DNA from: JBHHYS01 sp046757645
Lineage (GTDB): Bacteria > Acidobacteriota > Terriglobia > Acidiferrales > 2-02-FULL-67-57
DNA length: 10,583 nt
Direction of reading: 5' to 3'
NCBI GenBank assembly: GCA_046757645.1
Contig: JBHHYS010000082.1
Location: 1 to 10,583, forward strand
Shown here: positions 1 to 5,085 of the stretch, piece by piece
How positions within the stretch are numbered: position 1 is the stretch's first letter
How the letters are laid out: each line of letters opens with the position of its first letter
Notes under the pieces: model-generated
What the model was told of the DNA's origin: nothing
Seen by the model: only the letters and a program-made list of their open reading frames with translations
Databases searched by the model: none
Translations under genes and position numbers: made by a program

Positions 1-83
1 GGTGGGATTCGAACCCACGAGGCCGTTCGTCACGGCCTACCCGCTTTCGAGGCGGGCCCGTTCATCCGCTCCGGCACCCCTCC
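1..83 (-). tRNA. tRNA-Ser (anticodon CGA), 3' end cut by the window edge
   Basis: Read on the minus strand, the RNA starts at 83 with the acceptor strand GGAGGGG, followed by TG and a D-arm region CCGGAGCGG. The anticodon stem-loop is CCCGC-CTCGAAA-GCGGG, giving anticodon CGA, which reads UCG serine codons. A long variable arm (AGGCCGT/ACGGCCT) marks a class II tRNA, as expected for Ser. The T arm is GTGGG-TTCGAAT-CCCAC. Only one base of the 3' acceptor strand lies in the window, so the rest of the stem, the discriminator base and any encoded CCA are missing. Identity is secure from the anticodon and variable arm together. Confidence 0.95.
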
Positions 84-115
84 GCGAGGCTCTGCGGTCG
101 AAGCGGATTCAATTG

Positions 116-124
116 ATTCTAACA
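116..124 (-). promoter_or_regulatory. possible extended -10 promoter element for tRNA-Ser
   Basis: The minus strand reads TGTTAGAAT, a TGn extended -10 followed by TAGAAT, about 33 nt upstream of the mature tRNA 5' end at 83. No convincing -35 box is seen at the usual distance. The position fits a short 5' leader removed by RNase P. This is a motif match only. Confidence 0.3.
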
Positions 125-167
125 CAGCGATTCTTGCTGGTGGGGGGCGCGCCCTGCCGTTCCCTGC

Positions 168-240
168 CATTCCGAGTCCCGATTCCATCGGGGCAAGGAA
201 TCTGCTTTTTTGAGATGCTTCACTCCGTTCCGCATGACAA
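168..240 (-). repeat. dispersed palindromic repeat (CHAERSEASQ-type)
   Basis: On the minus strand this stretch reads TGTCATGCGGAACGGAGTGA and continues through an A-run to a dyad CCCGAT-TCC-ATCGGG (178-192). In one frame it translates as CHAERSEASQKSRFL. From memory this phrase recurs in many spurious environmental proteins, because a dispersed intergenic repeat is over-called as coding, especially in Acidobacteriota. I see one copy here. Assignment to the repeat class rests on recalled sequence style, not on a search. It lies in the 292-base gap between tRNA-Ser and the NuoI-like gene, and nothing in that gap looks coding. Confidence 0.55.
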
Positions 241-320
241 GTGAAGTCTGCTGCGAACGAGCTGCGCAGGGCGAGGGCCCTGACTGCCGAAGCCCGAAGG
301 GCGTAGGAGGCTGGCCGCAC

Positions 321-350
321 TTGACGCCGAAGGCGCAAATCCCGTAAGGT
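321..350 (+). promoter_or_regulatory. weak candidate sigma70-type promoter for the NuoI-like gene
   Basis: TTGACG (321-326) and TAAGGT (345-350) are separated by 18 bp, and the predicted start of transcription is about 20 nt before the ATG at 376. The -35 is good and the -10 is poor, so confidence is low. The stretch 250-340 also contains small dyads such as GCCC-GAA-GGGC (292-302), perhaps remnants of the neighbouring repeat. Confidence 0.25.
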
Positions 351-375
351 AAGAGTTGAGGTTCGCACCCGGGTG

Positions 376-837
376 ATGGACTGGAACAATCGCCTCAAGC
401 GGCTGCTGCTGCTTGACCTGCTCAAAGGCCTGGCCCGCACCTTCTCCTATCTCCGCCCCGGCCAGACCTACACCGAGCAGTACCCCCAGGAGCGCCCCAT
501 GGTGGCGGAGCGCTACCGGGGGGCACCGCGCTTGAATAACCACCCGGAAACGGGCGAGACGCTGTGCATCTCCTGTAACCTCTGCGCCCTGGCCTGTCCT
601 GAGAACCTGATCGTGGTCGGCTGGCAACGCGACGAGAAAAGCCGGCGCAAGGTACTGACTAGTTTCACCTACGATTTGTCCCGCTGTATGTTCTGCGGCT
701 GTTGCGAGGACGCCTGTCCCACCGATGCGCTCGAACTGACCCAGGACTTCGAGCTGGCTTACTACAGCCGCCAGGGGGCCATCTGGGACCGTCATCTGCT
801 CGAGGAAGGTCCGACCCCGGTCCGCTATACCCGGTAA
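376..837 (+). CDS. nuoI: NuoI-like 2x[4Fe-4S] ferredoxin-type protein (NADH-quinone oxidoreductase subunit I family)
   Basis: The 153-aa product has two ferredoxin motifs of CxxCxxCxxxCP type: C64/C67/C70/C74 (CISCNLCALACP) and C104/C107/C110/C114 (CMFCGCCEDACPTDAL). The spacing and the tail, a tyrosine-rich YYSRQGAIWDRHLL segment, match complex I subunit I, whose two clusters (N6a, N6b) pass electrons along the peripheral arm toward quinone. It lacks a clear signal peptide and is somewhat shorter than E. coli NuoI (180 aa). The extra C109 inside the second motif is not a standard ligand. The ATG at 376 is preferred, but the GTG at 373 immediately before it is also possible; a weak purine-rich stretch (GAGTTGAGG) lies upstream. 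No other nuo gene is in view: the tRNA and a repeat lie on the left and unrelated genes on the right. It may be a second, detached nuoI copy or a ferredoxin serving another oxidoreductase. Confidence 0.8.
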   Translation: MDWNNRLKRLLLLDLLKGLARTFSYLRPGQTYTEQYPQERPMVAERYRGAPRLNNHPETGETLCISCNLCALACPENLIVVGWQRDEKSRRKVLTSFTYDLSRCMFCGCCEDACPTDALELTQDFELAYYSRQGAIWDRHLLEEGPTPVRYTR

Positions 838-847
838 CCCCGCACGC

Positions 848-876
848 TTGACCCGTTCCCGAACCCCTCATAGACT
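848..876 (+). promoter_or_regulatory. candidate sigma70-type promoter for the small membrane protein operon
   Basis: TTGACC (848-853) and TAGACT (871-876) are spaced 17 bp apart. The predicted transcript start near 883 leaves about 65 nt of leader before the start codon at 949, including the strong AGGAGG ribosome site at 938-943. It lies just after the NuoI-like gene stop, so the genes from 949 onward probably form their own unit. Confidence 0.4.
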
Positions 877-948
877 ACGGGCCGATGTCGGCGCGCCCCG
901 TTTTCGCACCGGCGCCGTGGGGCAAAACCTTTCAGGCAGGAGGGAATG

Positions 949-1161
949 ATGCCGACCGAACGAATAGTTCGGGTGACCTATTGGGGAGGTTGGGTGAGCA
1001 CCGTGGTGGCGATTTTCTACAAGTTACTCGTCGCGAACGGCGTGGGGGTTACGTTCGCGCTGCAGACGCAAATCGTACCCCATCACTTCTGGCAAATCAG
1101 TGTTTGGCTGTTCTTGATCTGCATCGCTACCGTGAGTGTTGCCCGGGCGAAAGGTGCGTGA
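949..1161 (+). CDS. small two-helix membrane protein of unknown function
   Basis: The product is 70 aa and I do not recognise its family. Two hydrophobic stretches are visible: residues about 11-33 (from YWGGWVSTVVAIFYKLL) and about 47-66 (FWQISVWLFLICIATVSVAR). They are joined by a short polar loop with TQIVPHH, so a helical hairpin in the inner membrane is likely. An ideal Shine-Dalgarno AGGAGG at 938-943 sits 5 nt before the ATG at 949 but only 2 nt before the ATG at 946, so 949 is the better start. It opens the same-strand run that continues with the amber-interrupted micro-ORF and ydcF. Good translation signals and a clean hydrophobic pattern argue that it is real. Function is unknown. 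Confidence 0.65.
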   Translation: MPTERIVRVTYWGGWVSTVVAIFYKLLVANGVGVTFALQTQIVPHHFWQISVWLFLICIATVSVARAKGA

Positions 1162-1213
1162 CCGGAAGGTGGCGGCCTAGTCCCTGGCTGCGGGTGAGGG
1201 CGCTCGCAATTCG

Positions 1214-1435
1214 ATGGAATGGCGCAAGCCCAACCCCATTCCCACCCCCGAGCGCATCGGCTCCTGGGAGTTGCAAGAGGAGGAGTTTCACTAGCACATC
1301 GAGCTGATGCCTTTGCTGGCCCACAAACCCTGTCCCTCCATCCCCAAGGAAGTTTATTTCGTCAGCGTGGCGCCGGCGATCCCGCCCGCCCCCCGGGCGA
1401 CGGTGCGCCGGGTGCGAGTGTGCCGCCCAACATGA
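1214..1435 (+). pseudogene. 73-codon micro-ORF interrupted by an in-frame TAG
   Basis: From ATG 1214 the frame reads MEWRKPNPIPTPERIGSWEL and ends 26 residues in at TAG (1292-1294). The same frame then stays open for 46 more codons (HIELMPLLAHKPCPSIPKEV and onward) to TGA 1433-1435. That TGA overlaps the ydcF start as ATGA, the arrangement expected for translational coupling between real genes. A single C-to-T change (CAG Gln to TAG) would explain the interruption. Codon use on both sides is GC3-rich, as in neighbouring genes. The ribosome site is weak (GTGAGGG about 13 nt upstream). It could be a recently inactivated gene, a sequencing or assembly error, read-through, or two separate short peptides, the second starting at ATG 1307 without a well-placed ribosome site. 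The family is not recognised. Confidence 0.45.
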
Positions 1436-2172
1436 CTCTCTCCCCACAGCGGCGTCAACCGGAGCACGGCAGCGTGCTCCTCTGGCTGTTGGTGCTCCTC
1501 TTGCTGAGCATCGTACTCCTAGTGGTGTATGTTCTCCGCGGCCCCTTGCTGCGCGCCCTGGGGGACTGGTGGGTGGTGGACGAGCCGTTGGAGAAAGCCC
1601 AGGCCATCGTGGTGCTGGGCGGCGATACCGTCATGGGCGACCGCGTGCGCCACGCCGTCAAGCTCTACCAGGCAGGCTATGCCCCCCGGGTGGTGCTCAG
1701 CGGGGCCAGCATCCGCAGCTACTTCAGTGAAGCGGAGTTGATGCAGCGCGAAGCCACCAACCTGGGGGTGCCCGCCGAACATCTGATCGTTGCCCGCCAT
1801 AATACCCAATCCACGCTCAAAGAAGCCCAGGAGCTGCGCCGGGTGCTCACCGAACACAATTTCCGCAAGATCATCGTGGTTACTTCGAACTACCACACCC
1901 GCCGGGTCCGCCGCATCTTTCGCACGCTCTTCCGCCGGCAGGGCATTCAGGTGTTGGTCAGTGCCGCCCCCGACGCCAACTTCAATCCCGCCAACTGGTG
2001 GCAGCAGCGCCAGGGGCGTGCGCTCTTGCTCCTGGAGGTGGTGAAAAGCCTTTACACCTGGTGGGAGTTGCGCGACCTGCCCCCGCCCCGCGATGCGGGA
2101 GTGGTTTGCCTCCCCCTCGGAAACTGCGCTATAGTTCCGGGGCTGGCAATCGATGGGGGAAGGCCCGTCTGA
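1432..2172 (+). CDS. YdcF/ElyC-like DUF218 membrane protein
   Basis: The 246-aa protein has a single N-terminal transmembrane helix (residues about 15-35, very Leu/Val rich) followed by a DUF218 domain. That domain begins at AIVVLGGD (58-65) and carries R..HAVKLYQAGYAPRVVLSG, SEAELM, GVPAEHLIVARHNTQSTLKEA and IIVVTSNYHTRRV, the usual order of conserved blocks. Members such as E. coli ElyC and SanA affect envelope and peptidoglycan or lipid-carrier homeostasis; their exact chemistry is poorly defined. The start at 1432 overlaps the upstream micro-ORF stop as ATGA and places the membrane helix near the N terminus. A longer frame reaching back to 1219 is low-complexity and less likely. The last ~28 residues after WWELRDLP look unlike the domain and overlap a candidate promoter for the bactofilin. 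A cell-envelope role next to a bactofilin is sensible. Confidence 0.85.
   Translation: MTLSPQRRQPEHGSVLLWLLVLLLLSIVLLVVYVLRGPLLRALGDWWVVDEPLEKAQAIVVLGGDTVMGDRVRHAVKLYQAGYAPRVVLSGASIRSYFSEAELMQREATNLGVPAEHLIVARHNTQSTLKEAQELRRVLTEHNFRKIIVVTSNYHTRRVRRIFRTLFRRQGIQVLVSAAPDANFNPANWWQQRQGRALLLLEVVKSLYTWWELRDLPPPRDAGVVCLPLGNCAIVPGLAIDGGRPV
2106..2135 (+). promoter_or_regulatory. candidate internal promoter for the bactofilin gene
   Basis: TTGCCT (2106-2111) and TATAGT (2130-2135) are 18 bp apart, inside the 3' end of ydcF. Predicted transcription would begin near 2142, about 50 nt before the bactofilin ATG. It could allow bactofilin and methyltransferase expression independent of ydcF. Confidence 0.38.
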
Positions 2173-2192
2173 AGGAAAAGCAAGGAGCAGCG

Positions 2193-2726
2193 ATGTGGCG
2201 CACGAAAAAACCAGGGGAGGAAAATCTTTCGTCGCTGGCGCGCGATAATCCCTCGCCGGGCGCGGTTCGCGACCTGCGCCCGCCGGACGAACAGCCCATT
2301 GTTCGCCCGCAGAAAATCGGGGCGCGCCTGGGGCAGACGCTGAGCGTCAAAGGCGAGCTTGTCGGCAATGAGGAGCTCACTTTGGACGGCGAATTCGAAG
2401 GCAGCATCGACCTGGGCAAGAACAGTCTCACCGTGGGGCCTCGGGGACGCGTGCAAGCCGACATCCGCGCTCGCGAGATCGTCATCGAAGGCACGGTGCG
2501 CGGCAGCCTGCGGGCCTCTGACCGCCTGCAAATCGCCAAGAGCGGCAACGTGGTGGGCGACCTGGTGGCCGCCCGCATCGTCATCGAAGACGGTGCCTAC
2601 TTCAAAGGCAGTATCGATATCCAGAAACCGGACCAGCAGAAACCCCGGGCGGCGCCGGCGGCCGAGGAGTCTTTCGGCATCACACCGGCACCCGTGCCCG
2701 CTGCCGCCAAAGACGAATTGCAATAG
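2193..2726 (+). CDS. bactofilin (polymer-forming cytoskeletal protein, DUF583)
   Basis: The 177-aa protein has the bactofilin plan. A polar, Pro-rich N-terminal tail (residues 1-40) precedes a central right-handed beta-helix (about 42-145) built from short repeats with hydrophobic and Gly positions, such as LSVKGELVG, LTLDGEFEGSI, VQADIRAREIVIEGTVRGSL and IVIEDGAYFKGSIDI. A Pro/Ala-rich C-terminal tail (about 146-177) follows. Bactofilins self-assemble without nucleotide into filaments or patches at the membrane and organise cell shape, stalk or cell-wall enzymes. AAGGAG (2182-2187) lies 5 nt before ATG 2193, which fixes the start; the in-frame extension upstream overlaps ydcF and lacks such a signal. 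It follows ydcF by 20 nt and precedes the methyltransferase-like gene by 8 nt, so co-transcription is likely. There is no membrane-targeting helix, so membrane binding would depend on the N-terminal tail or partners. Confidence 0.93.
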   Translation: MWRTKKPGEENLSSLARDNPSPGAVRDLRPPDEQPIVRPQKIGARLGQTLSVKGELVGNEELTLDGEFEGSIDLGKNSLTVGPRGRVQADIRAREIVIEGTVRGSLRASDRLQIAKSGNVVGDLVAARIVIEDGAYFKGSIDIQKPDQQKPRAAPAAEESFGITPAPVPAAAKDELQ

Positions 2727-2734
2727 ACAGTCTC

Positions 2735-3373
2735 GTGGGAACCTGGCGCCGGCTGACAACCAGGTTGCACGGTCACCCCAGCGAACTGGGGGCGCCCGTC
2801 CCATCACCCAACCTGCGGGGCTCGCTGGCCCTGCAGCAGCTTGTTCCCGTCCTGGCTGAAGCCCACCACCCCGCCGTGCTCGACCTCGGCTGCGTCTGGC
2901 AGGCCACCGTAGCCTTCTTCACCGGCATGGGGTGCAAGGTTTACACCGAGGACTTCTTCTCGCCGCTCAGCCGGGCGGTGGAGGAAACCTCCGCTGAGGC
3001 GCCGCCTCTGAGCCAGCGCTTTCTGCCGGGTTTGCTCCACTATCCCGACCAGCACTTCCGGAGCGTCTTGGCGTGGGACTTGTTCGACTACTTGCCGGAT
3101 GAGTTGGTGGAGCCGTTGGCCGCGCGTCTCTACGCTCTACTCCAGCCGGGTGGCGCCCTGCTGGTGTTGTTTCACCAGCGGCGCGAAGACGGCCCCTTCC
3201 TCCGCTACCGTGTTCTGGACGGCCACACCCTGGAGCTGCTGCCGGGCTCGCTGCCGCTGCGCCTCCGGCGGACTTACGCCCACCGGGCCCTGCTCAATCT
3301 CTTCGCCGCCTTCCGCTCCTCCCGCACCTTCGTAGGCCGGGATAATCTGCGCGAATTGTTCCTTTTGAAATAG
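2735..3373 (+). CDS. class I SAM-methyltransferase-like protein with a degenerate cofactor loop
   Basis: The 212-aa product resembles the Rossmann-fold methyltransferases. There is a motif I strand AVLDLGC (47-53), an acidic residue after the next strand (VYTEDFF, about 69-75), a motif-IV-like strand SVLAWDLFDYL (110-120), and LQPGGALLVLF (136-146), the typical post-motif strand. The usual GxGxG of motif I is altered: after DLG the loop reads CVWQATVAFF, so SAM binding is uncertain. The start is the GTG at 2735, 8 nt after the bactofilin stop; there is no strong ribosome site, which suggests translational coupling. The next in-frame ATG lies beyond motif I and would destroy the fold. Close linkage to bactofilin hints at an envelope-related role, but substrate and activity are unknown. 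Its stop is only 6 nt from the stop of the opposing Spy-like gene. Confidence 0.7.
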   Translation: MGTWRRLTTRLHGHPSELGAPVPSPNLRGSLALQQLVPVLAEAHHPAVLDLGCVWQATVAFFTGMGCKVYTEDFFSPLSRAVEETSAEAPPLSQRFLPGLLHYPDQHFRSVLAWDLFDYLPDELVEPLAARLYALLQPGGALLVLFHQRREDGPFLRYRVLDGHTLELLPGSLPLRLRRTYAHRALLNLFAAFRSSRTFVGRDNLRELFLLK

Positions 3374-3379
3374 CCTTGC

Positions 3380-3970
3380 CTACGGGTGAGGCGGTGACTC
3401 GGGCGCAAAATCCGGGCCGGAACCGGAGTCAGGGCCGAAACCCAGCCCCTGTCCCCGCGGCTCCCGCATCGGCGGCCGCCCTTCCCAGCGCTGCCGGCGA
3501 AACCCGCGCCGGTGACGACGCCGCAGCCTGCGCAGCTTGCGCATCTTGGCGCGTTGTTCGGGGGTGAGCAGCGCCTGCACGGCCAAGCGGTGGTTGATGC
3601 GCTGCTTCATCCGGGCGTGCTGGGCGTCAGAGAGTTCGCCGAGCTTCTGCTCCACCGCGGCGCGGTCGGGCTCATCGGCCCGCAGCAGCTCTTCCAACTC
3701 CAGCCGCTTGAGCATCAGTTCCGAGCGCGTGCGCACATCCGCCTTGGCGGCGTCGAGCGCCAGGGCCTGCAACCGGCTGGCCTGTTCCTCACTCAAGCCC
3801 AGTTGTTCGGCCATGCCGGGGTCATCCATCATCCGCATCAGCCTCGTTCCTGGCCCGCGGCCCGGGTCGAGGTCGGTGGCGGGCCCGGCCGGGTCTAAGC
3901 CCCAGGCGGTGCCGAACGCCAGGCCGACGCCGAGGGCGGGAATCAACATCCAGCGGAATTTCACTCGCAT
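3380..3970 (-). CDS. Spy/CpxP-like periplasmic LTxxQ-motif protein
   Basis: The 196-aa protein begins with a signal peptide (MRVKFRWMLIPALGVGLAFG; cleavage probably near residues 22-26). A helical region follows with two copies of the family hallmark: LGLSEEQ (57-63) and LLTPEQ (134-139), the LTxxQ motif of Spy/CpxP/ZraP proteins. Long charged helices (about 66-132) fit the family's cradle-shaped dimer, which acts in the periplasm as an ATP-independent chaperone or envelope-stress sensor. The C-terminal ~50 residues are unusual: a dense Arg cluster (RKLRRLRRRHRRGFRRQRW) and then a Gly/Pro/Ser tail. ATG 3970 is chosen because AAGGAG lies about 8 nt upstream and the signal peptide begins there; a longer frame to 4003 has no such support. 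It lies 98 nt downstream of the 97-aa gene on the same strand. Which envelope stress it answers is not visible. Confidence 0.78.
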   Translation of the reverse strand: MRVKFRWMLIPALGVGLAFGTAWGLDPAGPATDLDPGRGPGTRLMRMMDDPGMAEQLGLSEEQASRLQALALDAAKADVRTRSELMLKRLELEELLRADEPDRAAVEQKLGELSDAQHARMKQRINHRLAVQALLTPEQRAKMRKLRRLRRRHRRGFRRQRWEGRPPMREPRGQGLGFGPDSGSGPDFAPESPPHP

Positions 3971-4068
3971 GGTCAGTTCTCCTTTTGCTCCATCCTCTCT
4001 CACTAAGCACTAACCCGGGTGCGGAAGAAAAGTTGTGCGGGGAGGGAAAGAGAAGGAGCGCCGGGAGA

Positions 4069-4362
4069 CTATTTTTGGGCCGGGGAGGCAGGTTTTCCGG
4101 CCGGGGGCTTGAGCAGTTCGAGCATTTGTTCGCGGCTGAGGGTGCGTGGCTCCTCCTCGCCGCGTTTGAGTTCGAACTCATCCGCCTGCGCCAGCATCTC
4201 ATCGGCGTTGTACGGGGGCCGGCCGCGGAGGCCAGGAACGGTGACAATGCCGTTGGTGTTCACCACGCAGACTTGGCCAGCGCGGCGCACCCGGTAGGTG
4301 ATTCCCGCGCGGTTTTGGATGGCGTAGCGGCGGAGATCATTGGCGCTGATTTCGGGACTCAT
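4069..4362 (-). CDS. conserved-looking 97-aa hypothetical protein
   Basis: I do not recognise the family. The N-terminal half (YAIQNRAGITYRVRRAGQVC, then VVNTNGIVTVPGLRG) looks like a small mixed beta domain. The second half is an acidic/basic amphipathic stretch (DEMLAQADEFELKRGEEEPR) and an LSREQMLELLKPP segment, ending in a Pro/Ala/Lys tail. There is no signal peptide or membrane helix, so it is probably cytoplasmic. A near-consensus promoter (TTGACA, 17 bp, TAGGAT) ends only 9 nt before ATG 4362, predicting a leaderless or nearly leaderless mRNA; no ribosome site is seen. It is divergent from the response regulator and upstream of the Spy-like gene. The strong promoter, sensible composition and lack of a competing frame support it as real. 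Confidence 0.6.
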   Translation of the reverse strand: MSPEISANDLRRYAIQNRAGITYRVRRAGQVCVVNTNGIVTVPGLRGRPPYNADEMLAQADEFELKRGEEEPRTLSREQMLELLKPPAGKPASPAQK

Positions 4363-4371
4363 AGGGAGTCC

Positions 4372-4400
4372 ATCCTAGGGGCAGGGGTTTGGGGTGTCAA
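4372..4400 (-). promoter_or_regulatory. strong sigma70-type promoter for the 97-aa protein, adjacent to its start codon
   Basis: On the minus strand TTGACA (4400-4395), a 17-bp spacer and TAGGAT (4377-4372) match the consensus closely. The -10 ends 9 nt before the ATG whose first base is 4362, so transcription is predicted to begin about 2-3 nt before the start codon. Confidence 0.5.
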
Positions 4401-4433
4401 CCGGATTTCCCCGGCGGCCTCTGGCGGGAAGGC

Positions 4434-4463
4434 TTGTGGCGTGCCCTCTTTTTTCACTATCTT
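4434..4463 (+). promoter_or_regulatory. weak candidate promoter for the response regulator
   Basis: TTGTGG (4434-4439) and TATCTT (4458-4463) are spaced 18 bp apart. The -10 ends 10 nt before ATG 4474, again predicting a very short leader. There is no Shine-Dalgarno sequence. The motif is weak on its own. Confidence 0.22.
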
Positions 4464-4473
4464 GGTTGGTGCC

Positions 4474-4896
4474 ATGGGCTCCGCACCGCAGCGCGTGTCG
4501 CCCGCACTTCGGGTTCTTGCCGTCGATTCGGACGCCACTTTCCTCACTGCGGTCAAGCGGGTGGTGGAATCGGGTCGCTGCCGAGTGGACTGCGCCGCCA
4601 CCGGCCCCGAAGCCCTCGATTATCTGCATCGCCACCAGTACGACCTGGTGATTGCCGACCTGCGGATGCCGCAGCTCGATGCCACCCAGCTCTACGCCCA
4701 GGTGGCCGCACGGGTGCGCGATGGCATGCGGCTGCTGTTTGTGGCGGCGGAGGCGCCCACCGCCGAGCTGCAGGCCTTTCTGGATGAACAACGCTTTCAC
4801 TGCCTCCCCAAGCCGCTGCACCTGCGCCGCTTTCTCGACAGACTGGACGACCTGCTCTTCTTGCCTCTGCAGCCCTCCGGCGAAGAAAACGAGTAG
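4474..4896 (+). CDS. single-domain response regulator (REC), atypical active site
   Basis: The 140-aa product is a stand-alone receiver domain without an output domain. Visible elements are the beta1 strand RVLAVDSD (13-20), phospho-acceptor D62 in VIADLRMP, and K113 in CLPKP near the end of beta5. Compared with CheY, the second member of the acidic pair is Ser (D18-S19-D20), and the conserved switch Thr/Ser is Ala (A91 in VAAEA, where CheY has VTAEA). Phosphorylation may still be possible through D62, but coupling to conformational change could differ. The start at 4474 puts beta1 about 12 residues in, as usual; the longer open frame upstream runs across the divergent promoter region and is not believed. 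It is divergent from the 97-aa gene by 111 nt. No histidine kinase is in view, so its partner is unknown. Confidence 0.85.
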   Translation: MGSAPQRVSPALRVLAVDSDATFLTAVKRVVESGRCRVDCAATGPEALDYLHRHQYDLVIADLRMPQLDATQLYAQVAARVRDGMRLLFVAAEAPTAELQAFLDEQRFHCLPKPLHLRRFLDRLDDLLFLPLQPSGEENE

Positions 4897-4946
4897 GGGG
4901 GCTGGGGTCAAATGCCACCAACAATGCCCTCAGCCGCCAGGTAGCG

Positions 4947-4990
4947 GCGAGGAATGCATCTTGGCGCCGGCAGGTGACACCATTCCTCGC
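4947..4990. repeat. perfect 10-bp inverted repeat with 24-nt loop
   Basis: GCGAGGAATG at 4947-4956 pairs with CATTCCTCGC at 4981-4990. The loop contains the self-complementary GGCGCC. A small CCGC/GCGG hairpin sits just to the left (around 4935-4947). As RNA on either strand this could form a two-stem structure about 50 nt after the response regulator stop. Confidence 0.5.
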
Positions 4991-5064
4991 CTGCCCGGGG
5001 CTTTTCGCGCGGTCGGCTTTTCTGGGCAAGCTCCCGCACTGCGGCTGCGAGCAAGAGCGGGTAG

Positions 5065-5085
5065 GGCAGGGGCTTGTCCCCTGCC
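5065..5085. repeat. tight hairpin GGCAGGGG-cttgt-CCCCTGCC
   Basis: A perfect 8-bp stem with a 5-nt loop is seen. Sequences of this type, a short GC stem enclosing a CTTGT/ACAAG loop, look like REP-style elements. There is no T-run downstream on either strand. It is part of the repeat block before the thermonuclease gene. Confidence 0.5.

Noticed and set aside
220..795. 191-codon minus-strand open frame opposite the NuoI-like gene
   Set aside because: It is antisense to a clear ferredoxin-type gene with two intact cluster motifs, has no recognisable domain, and runs into the dispersed repeat. It is a shadow frame of high-GC DNA.
909..930. Shared 12-mer GCGCCGTGGGGC between the leader of the small membrane protein and the gltX-cyclase intergenic region (minus strand)
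   Set aside because: It is a short GC-rich match without symmetry or matching context in the first site; chance is the simplest explanation.
885..1307. 140-codon plus-strand frame overlapping the small membrane protein
   Set aside because: It has no ribosome site and low-complexity Arg/Pro/Ser composition, and it overlaps the better-supported gene at 949-1161 that has a strong AGGAGG.
1219..1431. N-terminal extension of the YdcF-like protein
   Set aside because: The added residues are His/Pro/Arg-rich and unlike the family. ATG 1432 puts the membrane helix at the N terminus and gives the ATGA overlap.
2052..2807. 251-codon minus-strand frame opposite the bactofilin
   Set aside because: It mirrors a well-defined beta-helix repeat protein, and its translation lacks any known fold or start signal.
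3985..4473. Long upstream extension of the response regulator
   Set aside because: It crosses the antisense 97-aa gene and the divergent promoter. The REC domain begins properly from ATG 4474.
4359..4601. 80-codon minus-strand frame ending in ATGA overlap with the 97-aa gene
   Set aside because: The overlap looks attractive, but the frame is antisense to the start of the REC gene, is Thr/Arg/Pro rich, and contains the promoter TTGACA/TAGGAT. It is probably chance.
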